Shown here: positions 1 to 7,211 of the stretch, one piece after another | Layout: every line of letters begins with the position of its first letter | How positions within the stretch are numbered: position 1 is the first letter of the stretch | Source of the DNA: Deltaproteobacteria bacterium UBA2385 | GTDB taxonomy: Bacteria; Myxococcota_A; UBA796; UBA2385 | Direction of reading: 5' to 3' | NCBI GenBank assembly: GCA_002343455.1 | Contig: DDSR01000015.1 | Coordinates: 1 to 14,763, forward strand | Length of the DNA: 14,763 nt | Program-made: the position numbers and the translations under genes | Notes under the pieces: generated by a model | What the model was told of the DNA's origin: nothing | The model's input: only the letters and a program-made list of their open reading frames with translations | The model's database searches: none

Positions 1-1
1 G

Positions 2-1966
2 GCGGAGCCGGCCCTGACGGAGCCGGCCCCGGCTCCTCCTCTCGAAGCCGCCCCACGCCTCGGAGCCACCCCGCCCCCCGAAGCGGCTGCGCAAGCCGCC
101 CGCACGGCCCCCCAGGCCGTCGCCCCCTGGGAGGGCGCCTGGTCGGCCCAGGTCTGGACCCCGGATCCCGCGGAGCCCGGCGCGGCCGCCCTCGCCGCCG
201 GTCTGGGCGTCGAGCTGCGGGCCTGGACGGGCACCCGGCCCGAGCCGCCCGCCGGGACGGTCGCCGCCCTCTGGCTGCCCGCCGAGAGCGAGCTCCCGGC
301 CGCGCAGCGCTCGCTCTCTCCCCGACCGGCTGCCGCTGCTGGGGGAGCCTTGGTGGTGGTCCTGGGAGGTGGGAGTGAGGGCTGGAGGCAGCAGGCGGCG
401 AGCTCGCTGCCCTGGGCAGCGGTCGGCGTGGTGGACCCGCTGGCGGAGCTGGAGCTGTGGACGGACACGGTCGCCGCGCCTCCCCTCTCCGGCACGATCG
501 CCGCCTCGGTCCTGGCCGAGCACTACGATCTCTCGTGGAGCCCCCCGGTCGAGGTCCTCCCGCCAGGGCTGGCCCAGGCGCTGGGTCCACCGCGGCCCGA
601 GGACCTCCTGGATCCCGACCCACGGGTGCGCGCCGAGGCGGTCCGACGCCAGGGGCCCGGCGGGTCGGGGGCGCAGCTCCTGTCCGACGAGGCGCCCGAG
701 GTCCGCCTCGCCCTCGCGGCCGTCGCCGAGGACCCGGCCCTGCTCAGCGCCCTCTGCAAGGACCCCGAGCCGCTGGTGCGGGCGCGCGCCGCCGATCGGG
801 CCCCCCTCGCCGCCGCGGCCCGGGCCCTGGGGGACAGCAGCAGCGTGGTGCGCGTGATCGCCGCCCACCGCCTGGCCAGCCTGGCCCTCGCGGGCGAGGA
901 GGAGGCCGCGACGGCCCTGCGAGGCGTAGCCGCGCACCCCGACGCCTACCTCCGCTGGAAGGTGGCCTGGGGCCTCTCCGCCAGCCCGCGGGACCGCCGC
1001 CTGCTGGAGTCCCTGCTCGAGGACCGGGACGCCGATGTGCGGCGACAGGCGGCCCGCTCGCTGGGTCGGCTGGGGGACCCCGCGGCGGTCGCGGCCCTGG
1101 TGTCGGCCCTGCAGGACCCGAACTCCTTCGTCCGGCGCTGGGCGGGCGAGGCCCTGGGCCGGCTCGGAGACCCCGCCGCGATCCCCGCGCTCCAGCTCCT
1201 GGCCAGTGAGCCGACCGCCCTGGTCGCCTCGGCCGCCGCGGACTCCCTGACCCGACTCGGCCAACCGACCCGCGCCGCCCGCTTCGAGCCTCGCCCGCCT
1301 CCCAAGGAGCGCGCGGCGATCCTGGCCTGGGCGGTCGATCCGGACGCCACCCATCGCAAGGACCTCGCCAAGTTCCTGGCCGGCGACGAGGCCCAGCGGC
1401 CCACCCTGCGGGTGCTGCTCCGGGATCGGGACAGCGAGGTGCGCAAGGGCGCAGCCGAGGCCCTGGGCTGGGGCAGCGGCAGCCCCGAGGACCTGCGGAG
1501 CGCCTTGCAGGACAGCGACCCCGACGTGCTGGTCACGGCGCTGGATGGGCTGCGCCGCAGCGGGGGAGGGGACGCGGCCCAGGTCCGCGCCTTCCTGGAC
1601 GATCCCGACACGGAGCTCCGCCTGCGCGCCGCCGAAGCCCTGGCCGCCGCCACCGGCCGCTCTGCCGAGCGCGCCTCGGCCCTGGCCGGGCTGAGCACGG
1701 ATCCCGACGAGCGGATCCGGGCTGCGGCCGTCGGGGCCCTGCCCGAGCGCCTCTCACCCAACGAGCCCAGCCTGCTGGTGCGAGGCGCGGCCCTGGGCCC
1801 CCCGGCAGACGCCGACCTCGCCGCCTGGTCCCGCGGTGTGCTGGCCCGCGAGGACGATCTGCTGCACCTGCGCTTCTCGTGGAACGACGAGGAGGACCGG
1901 CCCGATCCCTACCGGGCGCTTCGCCCCCCGGTGGTGCGGCCCTACGGTCGACCCGATCGCGGCTGA
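2..1966 (+). CDS. HEAT-repeat (PBS-lyase-like) protein, 5' partial
   Basis: The frame is open from nucleotide 2, so the true start lies outside the window; 654 residues are visible. The first ~40 visible residues are an Ala/Pro-rich linker. Next comes a ~150-residue segment with hydrophobic beta-like strands (for example ALVVVLGGG near nt 346-372) that I cannot assign. From about nt 590 to 1800 there are tandem ~30-residue helical repeats with the HEAT/PBS-lyase signature, clearest at nt 1050-1215 (RSLGRLGDPAAVAAL, then EALGRLGDPAAIPAL), plus D-x-D/S-x-x-V-R turns. These scaffolds usually mediate protein-protein contacts and have no catalytic role. The Pro-rich linker and Pro/Arg tail suggest an exported or multi-domain protein, but no signal peptide can be seen because the N-terminus is missing. 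The first internal start (TTG at 350) is not the gene start. The gene ends tail-to-tail with the leftward SGNH operon, overlapping it by 25 bp. Confidence 0.85.
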   Translation, partial: AEPALTEPAPAPPLEAAPRLGATPPPEAAAQAARTAPQAVAPWEGAWSAQVWTPDPAEPGAAALAAGLGVELRAWTGTRPEPPAGTVAALWLPAESELPAAQRSLSPRPAAAAGGALVVVLGGGSEGWRQQAASSLPWAAVGVVDPLAELELWTDTVAAPPLSGTIAASVLAEHYDLSWSPPVEVLPPGLAQALGPPRPEDLLDPDPRVRAEAVRRQGPGGSGAQLLSDEAPEVRLALAAVAEDPALLSALCKDPEPLVRARAADRAPLAAAARALGDSSSVVRVIAAHRLASLALAGEEEAATALRGVAAHPDAYLRWKVAWGLSASPRDRRLLESLLEDRDADVRRQAARSLGRLGDPAAVAALVSALQDPNSFVRRWAGEALGRLGDPAAIPALQLLASEPTALVASAAADSLTRLGQPTRAARFEPRPPPKERAAILAWAVDPDATHRKDLAKFLAGDEAQRPTLRVLLRDRDSEVRKGAAEALGWGSGSPEDLRSALQDSDPDVLVTALDGLRRSGGGDAAQVRAFLDDPDTELRLRAAEALAAATGRSAERASALAGLSTDPDERIRAAAVGALPERLSPNEPSLLVRGAALGPPADADLAAWSRGVLAREDDLLHLRFSWNDEEDRPDPYRALRPPVVRPYGRPDRG

Positions 1967-4245
1967 GGCCGACGCCGGCCTCCGTCTTCGGCCTTGGGCG
2001 GCCCCGGGAGCGACCGGGCCCGCGCAGGGGCCTGGCCTCGCAGCAGCTCCAGTCCGAACAGATCCGCCGCCGAACCCGCGGGAAGGCGCAGCCAGCTCGC
2101 GGCGCGCTCCAACGCGGACAGATCGGCCTCGCCCACCGACAGCGTCGGCAAGGATCCGGACAGCGTCTGGACCGAGCCGCTCAGCAGCTCGTTCCGATCG
2201 GCCACCGCCCGGACCACCTCCACCGGCCAGCCGCTGCGCGCGGCGACGACGGCGTCCCAGCGAGGTCGATCGGCGGCGGCCACCGCCAGGGCCTGCTCGA
2301 TCAGGGCCTGCAGGCGGGCCGCCCGAGGCTGTCCGGCTTCGGTTGGGAAGGGCAGGGCCCAGTCTTCGTCCAGGGCCAGCACGCTGCGGAAGGGGCGCTC
2401 GGCGACGACGACCAGCCCCTGGGGGTCGGCCTGGATCCACTGTTCAACCCAGGGGTCCCAGCTGACGGCGGCGTCGATGCGCCCCTCGACCAGGGCCATC
2501 GCCAGCTCCTCGGTGCGGAGGTCGACCGCGGTCGCGTTCAGCCCCTGGCCCCAGGTTGCCCAGTCCATCGCCGGGGTCGAGCCCGCCGAGACGCCGACCC
2601 TGGCCCCGCGCAGGCCCGCCAGGTCCTGGGCCCGGTCCCGCCGGGCGACGACGGCGATGCGTCCCAGGGCCCCCGGCGTGGCGACGATGCGCGCGTCGGG
2701 CCGATCCTGGAGCATGTGGATGGCCGGCACCTCGCAGGAGAAGAAGGCGTCCAGCGCGCCGCTGGCCACGTCCTCGCCCTGCTGCTTGCCATCGGCGTAG
2801 CCGCTCAGCTCCAGGCTGAGGCCGTGGGCCGCCGCCAGCTCGGGCATGGCCTCCAGCACGGCGCCGACGTGGGCGTGGACGGGGGTGCGGGTCGACCAGC
2901 CCAGCCTCAACGCCTCGGGCGAGGCCGCCGGGTCGGGTCCGTCGATCTCCACCTGGCCCGTGGCGCCGGGCACCAGCCCCTCGGCGAGGAGCTGGGCGGC
3001 CACCTGCTGGGCGAGGCGGCGGTGACCCTGGGCGTTGGGGTGGAAGACGTGGCCCTCGATGTGCAGGCCCTGGGCCCGCTGCCGCACCCAGTAGCCGTCG
3101 ACCTCCACCAGGGGGAAGCCGCGCTCGGCGGCCAGGTCGGAGGCCGCCTTCCGGTACTCCAGGTCGACGTAGCGCTCGACCAGGGCCGGCTCCGTGCGGT
3201 TGATCGGCATGTCGACCCAGACGAAGCGGAAGCCCCGCTGACGGCCGGCCTCGTCCAGCGCGGCGAGGTTGTCCAGGAAGTCCTCCAGCGGCACCCGGGG
3301 GACCAGGGCCGCCGCCTCCTCCTCGCTCAGCCGGCCGTACTTGGGATCCTCTCCCGCCCGGCGCTCCGTGTACAGCGCCTGCCCCTGCGGGCTGACCCGC
3401 CGCAGCAGCGAGAGCAGCACCTCGCGGCTGAGCAGGAAGACCTCGCTCTTCCAGGCCAGGGCCGACAAGGTGCGCCGGGGGCCGGGCGGCAGGACCCGAT
3501 CGGCGTCGTGGAAGTAGTCCGGCCCTGGGTCGTTGTTGAAGCCGGCGATCAGCAGATCGGGCTGGTAGTCCAACACCGAGATCTCCAGATCCTGCACCGC
3601 CTGGAAGCTCGTCCAGCCCGGGCAGGAGGCGTTGATCACCTCGACCGTTCGGGGGGTGAGGGGATCGAGCAGCCCCTCCAGCACGCTGGACCACATCTCC
3701 GGGCCTTCGACGCCGTGCCCGAAGTTGCTGGAGTCGCCCGTCACTACGATGCGGAAGACCTGGTCGTCCACCTCGCCCGGCTCGCGGATCGCCTCGGGCC
3801 CGGGCATCCGCTTGCCGTCCCGGTTCGTCGTCAGCTTGCCGCCTCCGGTGAGGTTGTCGAAGTCACGCAGATCGGAACGAACCACCCAGTGCAGCAGCGG
3901 GTGAGGCCGAAAGTAGGTGACCATGTCCACCGCCAGCCAGGCCCGCACAGTCAGCTCGGAGACGAGGCCGGCCAGCAGCAGGGCCACCCAGGGCACCCAG
4001 GCGGCCGGAGGGCGAGAACGTCGCCAGAGGGCCAGCATCAGGACGTAGCTGTCCAGGGCCACGCAGGCGGCGAGGCTGAAGAGGAGCTGGGCGTTCTCGG
4101 GGCTGTAGGGCGCGGCCGGGTCGATCAGCGGGCCCTTCTTCCAGCCCGGCACGACCGTCTCGCGGAACAGCAGCGACAGGCCCACGATGGCGAGGTTCAG
4201 GGCGAGCAGCAGCAGGAGCGCCGGCCAGGCGCGGGAGCGGGGCAT
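1942..4245 (-). CDS. Membrane-anchored SGNH hydrolase-like protein fused to SsuA/NMT1-like solute-binding domain
   Basis: The protein has 767 residues. I chose ATG at 4245 because the upstream extension of this frame is only a shadow of the preceding gene, and because MPRSR leads straight into a transmembrane helix. Predicted membrane segments lie at ~7-27, 53-74 and 82-106. The SGNH domain (~135-420) has the family motif NRDGKRMPGPE at 141-151, GDSSNFGHG (nucleophile Ser172), a block-III-like GFNND at 235-239, and HVFHPNAQGH at 399-408 (His402). The Asp normally three residues before that His is His399 here, so full catalytic competence is uncertain. Residues ~445-690 look like a type-2 periplasmic binding protein of the SsuA/NMT1/THI5 group (LGWSTRTPVHA, LRGARVGVSAGSTP, MALVEGRIDAAVSWDPWVEQ). 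The last ~30 residues are Arg/Pro-rich and overlap the HEAT gene. It is the distal gene of a four-gene operon, 38 nt after the previous stop, with no clear ribosome-binding site. Role as an envelope esterase or acyltransferase with a ligand-binding module is inference. Confidence 0.87.
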   Translation of the reverse strand: MPRSRAWPALLLLLALNLAIVGLSLLFRETVVPGWKKGPLIDPAAPYSPENAQLLFSLAACVALDSYVLMLALWRRSRPPAAWVPWVALLLAGLVSELTVRAWLAVDMVTYFRPHPLLHWVVRSDLRDFDNLTGGGKLTTNRDGKRMPGPEAIREPGEVDDQVFRIVVTGDSSNFGHGVEGPEMWSSVLEGLLDPLTPRTVEVINASCPGWTSFQAVQDLEISVLDYQPDLLIAGFNNDPGPDYFHDADRVLPPGPRRTLSALAWKSEVFLLSREVLLSLLRRVSPQGQALYTERRAGEDPKYGRLSEEEAAALVPRVPLEDFLDNLAALDEAGRQRGFRFVWVDMPINRTEPALVERYVDLEYRKAASDLAAERGFPLVEVDGYWVRQRAQGLHIEGHVFHPNAQGHRRLAQQVAAQLLAEGLVPGATGQVEIDGPDPAASPEALRLGWSTRTPVHAHVGAVLEAMPELAAAHGLSLELSGYADGKQQGEDVASGALDAFFSCEVPAIHMLQDRPDARIVATPGALGRIAVVARRDRAQDLAGLRGARVGVSAGSTPAMDWATWGQGLNATAVDLRTEELAMALVEGRIDAAVSWDPWVEQWIQADPQGLVVVAERPFRSVLALDEDWALPFPTEAGQPRAARLQALIEQALAVAAADRPRWDAVVAARSGWPVEVVRAVADRNELLSGSVQTLSGSLPTLSVGEADLSALERAASWLRLPAGSAADLFGLELLRGQAPARARSLPGPPKAEDGGRRRPQPRSGRP

Positions 4246-4258
4246 GGGGAGGGCTAAC

Positions 4259-4280
4259 CCGGGAGCCCCTCGGCTCCCGG
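4259..4280 (-). other. 9-bp GC stem-loop between the two SGNH genes
   Basis: An inverted repeat, CCGGGAGCC / GGCTCCCGG, with a 4-nt loop fills most of the 38-nt gap between the 373-aa and 767-aa genes. No T-run follows on the minus strand, so it is not a canonical intrinsic terminator. It could be an mRNA-processing or stability element that sets the ratio of the two products. It also sits just upstream of a start codon that lacks a good Shine-Dalgarno sequence. Confidence 0.5.
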
Positions 4281-4283
4281 AGG

Positions 4284-5405
4284 CTACTCCCTCCCCGCCA
4301 GCAGCGCCTGCACGAAGGGGGCGCTCGCTTCGGCGGCGACCCGGTGCCCCGCTTCGGTCCAGTGGCCATCCTTGTCCAGGTAGAGGGGCGAGCCCTCGGG
4401 CTCGGCGGCGGCGATGGCCGGCTGGAGGTCCAGCACCGGGCCGTGGGCCTCGGCCAGGGCGGCGGCGCGTCGGGCGGCGGCGCGGGTGTCCCAGGCGGCC
4501 AGCGCGGGCCAGCGGGCGGTCGCCTCGGCCCGGCCGGCGGCGGTGGCCTCGACGGCGTCGGGGAAGAGCAGGGTGGCGAAGTCCGCCCCGTGGTCCGCCG
4601 ACTCCTCGGCCAGCGCGCCGATCAGCGCTCCGGTCAGGGCCCAGGCCTCCTCCCAGTCGGGGCTCGGGCTCGGATCGTGGACCCGCAGCTCGATCGGCAG
4701 GCCGCCGCCCCGCTCCAGCCGGGCCGCGACCTCGGCCCGGGTCCAGAAGGTCCGCCCGATCCAGCGCAGCAGGTGGCTGTGTCGCCAGAGGGCCCCGCGG
4801 GCCCAGAGGGGAACGGCCGCGTCCTGCGGGTCGATCTGGACCAGCGCCGCGCCGCGCCGGGCGAAGAAGGGCTTGTCCGGCTTGGGATCCAGCTCGGGGT
4901 GATTGTTCAGCACATCGTTGCTGGTCGTCATCGCGTACAGGACCAGGTCGGGCTGCAGCTCCGCCAGCCAGGCGCGGGCCAGCAGCAGGGCCGTCCCCGT
5001 GCCGGCCCCCGGGACCCCCAGGCTGAGCACCTCGACGGGGGCTCCGTCCTCGCTCAGCTCCCGGGCCAGGACCCGCCCGAAGCCGGCCGTCAGCGGCACC
5101 TGGGCGGCCTGGACGAAGGAGTCGCCGATCACCACGACCCGAGCGGCTCCTGGCTGGCTCGTCCCCGCCTGTCTCGGCCCCCACGGTCCGTCCACGAAGC
5201 CCTGGGCGTTGACCTGGACGGTGCCGGTGAAGACCTCCGAGCGGACCGGGTGCGCTCCCGGTGTCGTGAAGGCGCCCCGCAGCAGGCCCGTCTCGGGTAG
5301 GGCCGGAGTCTGCGGCCGCAACAGCCGGGTCCCCCCTTCGGCGCCCGCCAGCGCCAGGCCAAGGGCCACCGCCGAGAGCAGCGCCCGTCTGCCCAGGCTC
5401 GCCAC
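4284..5405 (-). CDS. Secreted SGNH/GDSL-family hydrolase-like protein
   Basis: The protein has 373 residues and starts with GTG at 5405, one nucleotide after the TGA of the preceding gene. An N-terminal hydrophobic signal or anchor segment (RRALLSAVALGLALAGAEG, ~6-24) points to export. Conserved SGNH features are NAQGFVDGPW at 66-75 (the N-x-x-G-F element common in these proteins), block I VVVIGDSFVQ with nucleophile Ser96, block III SND at 162-164, and block V DKDGHWTEAGH at 344-354 (likely Asp346 and His348). The block V form resembles the D-x-H-W variant seen in AlgX-like and other envelope acetyl-transfer or esterase enzymes. It belongs to the same superfamily as the next gene but lacks its solute-binding domain, so the operon encodes a soluble/anchored pair. 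Likely substrate is an O-acyl ester on a lipid or glycan in the periplasm; the sequence does not say which. Confidence 0.87.
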   Translation of the reverse strand: MASLGRRALLSAVALGLALAGAEGGTRLLRPQTPALPETGLLRGAFTTPGAHPVRSEVFTGTVQVNAQGFVDGPWGPRQAGTSQPGAARVVVIGDSFVQAAQVPLTAGFGRVLARELSEDGAPVEVLSLGVPGAGTGTALLLARAWLAELQPDLVLYAMTTSNDVLNNHPELDPKPDKPFFARRGAALVQIDPQDAAVPLWARGALWRHSHLLRWIGRTFWTRAEVAARLERGGGLPIELRVHDPSPSPDWEEAWALTGALIGALAEESADHGADFATLLFPDAVEATAAGRAEATARWPALAAWDTRAAARRAAALAEAHGPVLDLQPAIAAAEPEGSPLYLDKDGHWTEAGHRVAAEASAPFVQALLAGRE

Positions 5406-5406
5406 C

Positions 5407-5892
5407 TCAGCGCTCGGTCGAGGAGCGAGGGGCCGGTCCCTGCAGTCGTCGCAGCAGGCGCTCGAAGGTGGCCGCCTCTGCCTGGGCCTTGAGCTGGTCG
5501 CGGCGCATGTGGATCGCCTCCCACTGTTCAGGTGTCAGGCGGCGGGCGACCTCGACGCCGACGTCCATCAGGCGGATGTTGAGCCCGTGGCGCTGATCTC
5601 GTAGGGCCAGCAGGCCCTGCCGCTCCTGCGCCAGCGCCTCGATCTCGGCGGCGAGGGTGGGATCCTGGGGCGGAGGCGCCGACAGCAGGGCCTGGGCCAG
5701 CTCCAGCGCCTCGGCCCCCCCCATTCCCGCCGGCTGGCCGCGCTGGGCGCGCATCGAGGCCTCGTAGGCCAGCGAGGTCGGGGTCAGGATCGGCAGGGTC
5801 GCGAAGCCCGAGGCGGAGCGGGTCGGCGCGACCAGCCGCAGGCCCAGGGCGAGGGCCAGCAGCAGCACCGTGGTCCACATGACGAGCCTCAT
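5407..5892 (-). CDS. Small membrane-anchored helical protein with LTPEQW motif
   Basis: The protein has 161 residues. ATG at 5892 overlaps the stop of the preceding gene (ATGA), so translation is probably coupled. An N-terminal membrane helix (MWTTVLLLALALGLRLVAP, 5-23) is followed by a short proline-rich stretch and a long helical region (~60-150) with charged, heptad-like spacing. LTPEQW at 119-124 fits the LTxxQ pattern of Spy/CpxP-like periplasmic helical proteins, but a six-residue match is weak evidence. There are no cysteines or catalytic motifs. Length, topology and position suggest it is a distant tandem relative of the next upstream gene product. It is likely a periplasmic accessory to the SGNH proteins (inference). 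Confidence 0.75.
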   Translation of the reverse strand: MRLVMWTTVLLLALALGLRLVAPTRSASGFATLPILTPTSLAYEASMRAQRGQPAGMGGAEALELAQALLSAPPPQDPTLAAEIEALAQERQGLLALRDQRHGLNIRLMDVGVEVARRLTPEQWEAIHMRRDQLKAQAEAATFERLLRRLQGPAPRSSTER

Positions 5893-6380
5893 CGCGGGCC
5901 TGCTGGAGTCGGGCCCGCGCCGCGCAGGCGGCTCACGCGGGCGGCGATCGCCCGCTCGCCGTCCAGGATCCTGCCCTGGAGCTCGACCAGGGCGGCGTGG
6001 TCGGCCTGGGCCCGCAGCAGGACCTCGCTCAGCTCGGCGCGCTGCTCCGCCTCCAGCCGACCCTCGGCCTCCAGCGCGCGGACCCCCTCCAGCAGCTCGG
6101 CCAGGGAGAGGGTCGAGCCCATCCGCGCGTAGGCCTGGGAGATCTCGCGGGCGTCGATCCCGTGCCGCAGCTCCACGCCGAGCTTCTGGCCCTCGGCAGC
6201 GCTGAGGGAGGGGCCTTCGGGCCAGACGTCGACCAGGGGCGTGAAGACGTAGGTGGTGGCGGGGCGCGCGGGGCGGGCCCACTCCACGAGGGAGAGGGCG
6301 AGGTGGCCTGCGGCGAGCAGCAGGGCGAGGGCCAGGGGCAACGCCGGGGCGCGGGACAGGGGGGCGGAGGCGGAGCGCAT
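5889..6380 (-). CDS. Small membrane-anchored helical protein, first gene of SGNH operon
   Basis: The protein has 163 residues. I chose ATG at 6380 because a GAGGA sequence lies 3 nt upstream, a TATAAT lies ~22 nt upstream, and the longer upstream frame is Arg/Pro/Ala shadow sequence. A membrane helix at ~12-33 (PALPLALALLLAAGHLALSL) is followed by TTYVFTPLVDVWPEGP and a long amphipathic helical region (~60-153) rich in Glu, Ala and Leu with probable coiled-coil character. No known domain was recognised. It shares length, single-anchor topology and a helical body with the 161-aa protein it overlaps by 4 nt. As first gene of the operon it is read directly from the divergent promoter. Confidence 0.75.
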   Translation of the reverse strand: MRSASAPLSRAPALPLALALLLAAGHLALSLVEWARPARPATTYVFTPLVDVWPEGPSLSAAEGQKLGVELRHGIDAREISQAYARMGSTLSLAELLEGVRALEAEGRLEAEQRAELSEVLLRAQADHAALVELQGRILDGERAIAARVSRLRGAGPTPAGPR

Positions 6381-6401
6381 CGGTCCTCGCGCGAAGGGGG
6401 C

Positions 6402-6409
6402 ATTATACG
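6402..6409. promoter_or_regulatory. Symmetric -10 element shared by divergent genes
   Basis: The bases ATTATACG read as a perfect TATAAT on the minus strand (6407 to 6402) and as TATACG on the plus strand (6404-6409). They lie in the 35-bp gap between the divergent starts at 6380 and 6416, in an otherwise GC-saturated context. On the minus strand transcription would start near 6395, giving a ~15-nt leader that includes GAGGA. On the plus strand it would start near 6416, exactly at the GTG of the methyltransferase, implying a leaderless mRNA. No good -35 hexamer is visible on either strand. Confidence 0.5.
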
Positions 6410-6415
6410 CTGCGG

Positions 6416-7069
6416 GTGAGCAGCACCCCTGGCCCGCTGAGCTGGCTGCGCTCCCTGGCCGCGCGCCGGGTGGAGCGACCGCAGTCCTACGACCGCCTGC
6501 AGCGGGCCGTGGGCTCGCGGCGGCTGTGGCAGGTCTTCTGCGCCGAGTACCTGCAGCCCCGGCCTGCAATGCGCATCCTCGACCTCGGCTGCGGCACGGC
6601 CGAGGTCCTCGCCTTCCTCCCGCAGGTCGACTACCTCGGGGTCGACCTCCATCCCCCCTATGTTCAGGCGGCGGCTGCCCGGTTTGGCGATCGGGCCCGC
6701 TCTGGCGATCGGGCCCGCTTCCGCCTCGCCGACGCCTCCACCCTGGAGGGCGAGGCCGAGCGCTTCGACGCCGTGCTGCTGCTGGGCCTGCTGCACCACC
6801 TCGACGATCTGCAGGCGGCGCGAGCCGTGGCCGCCGCCGCCGCGCTCCTCGCTCCCGGCGGCAGGGTCCTGACCCTGGACGGCTGCCGGACCGAGGGGCA
6901 GTCCAGGCTCAGCCGCGCCCTGCTGCGGGTCGATCGTGGGGCCCATGTCCGCGACCGCGCGGGCTACCTCGCGCTGTTGGAGCCGCGGCTGCACGTCCAG
7001 CGGGCCGAGCTGCGAAAGGACCTGATCCGGCTGCCCTACACCTACCTGGTCACCGTTGGCCGGCCCTGA
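6416..7069 (+). CDS. Class I SAM-dependent methyltransferase
   Basis: The protein has 217 residues and starts with GTG at 6416. The Rossmann-type methyltransferase core is clear: motif I ILDLGCGTAEVL at 54-65, the acidic end of strand 2 in YLGVDLHPPYV at 73-83 (Asp77), an acidic loop LADASTLEG at 104-112, motif IV FDAVLLLGLLHHLDD at 117-131, and ALLAPGGRVLTLD at 143-155. These bind S-adenosylmethionine; the methyl acceptor cannot be told from sequence. An in-frame 18-bp duplication (GDRARS / GDRARF) follows strand 2. No Shine-Dalgarno precedes the GTG, consistent with leaderless translation. The next start candidate, ATG at Met52 just before motif I, would remove the N-terminal helices, so GTG is preferred. 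The gene is divergent from the SGNH operon and a functional link is possible but unproven. Confidence 0.85.
   Translation: MSSTPGPLSWLRSLAARRVERPQSYDRLQRAVGSRRLWQVFCAEYLQPRPAMRILDLGCGTAEVLAFLPQVDYLGVDLHPPYVQAAAARFGDRARSGDRARFRLADASTLEGEAERFDAVLLLGLLHHLDDLQAARAVAAAAALLAPGGRVLTLDGCRTEGQSRLSRALLRVDRGAHVRDRAGYLALLEPRLHVQRAELRKDLIRLPYTYLVTVGRP
6685..6719 (+). repeat. 18-bp tandem duplication inside methyltransferase gene
   Basis: The 17-nt unit TGGCGATCGGGCCCGCT occurs at 6685-6701 and again at 6703-6719, one base apart (period 18). It stays in frame and adds six residues in a surface loop between the SAM-binding strand 2 and the next acidic loop. It looks like a recent slippage or duplication event. 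Confidence 0.85.
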
Positions 7070-7078
7070 GGGCCGGTC
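7058..7078 (+). terminator. Stem-loop spanning the methyltransferase stop codon
   Basis: CCGGCCC (7060-7066) and GGGCCGG (7070-7076) form a perfect 7-bp stem whose 3-nt loop is the TGA stop codon. G-U and G-C pairs can extend it to about 9 bp. There is no T-run downstream, so it is at best a U-less terminator or a 3'-end stabiliser. Some distance downstream the sequence changes character to the AT-rich region ahead of the small-ORF operon. Confidence 0.35.
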
Positions 7079-7140
7079 GGAAGCGGCGGAGGCCCTCCCG
7101 CCCCGCCATCGCCTGTTGGCGCGAGCGCGGCGAGGGGTGG

Positions 7141-7210
7141 TTTGACGGTCGAGAAAGCCCAAGACATAGCGGTATTTTTTGGGAATCATCACGGAGGATT
7201 GAAAATTGTT
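7141..7210 (+). other. AT-rich patch upstream of the sigma-54 promoter
   Basis: This 70-nt stretch is 41% GC (29 of 70), far below the rest of the window, and contains a T6 run and several A-tracts. It directly precedes the -24/-12 promoter. Such stretches are typical of flexible or bent DNA between an enhancer-binding activator and sigma-54 polymerase, but no IHF consensus or clear activator inverted repeat was found. A weak TTGACG hexamer at 7142-7147 lacks a convincing -10 partner. The part from 7079 to 7140 shows nothing recognisable. Confidence 0.5.
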
Positions 7211-7211
7211 A

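Noticed and set aside
1879..4257. 792-aa plus-strand ORF
   Set aside because: Antisense shadow of the SGNH-SBP gene. Its composition is Gly/Arg/His/Gln-rich with no motif, whereas the minus strand shows clear SGNH and binding-protein motifs.
4246..5184. N-terminal extension of the 767-aa frame (1080 aa in total)
   Set aside because: It overlaps the 373-aa SGNH gene in another frame and is Arg/Pro/Gly-rich. The motif-bearing protein begins at the membrane helix after ATG 4245.
6029..7192. 387-aa minus-strand ORF across the methyltransferase
   Set aside because: Antisense to a motif-complete methyltransferase and out of frame with the 163-aa gene.
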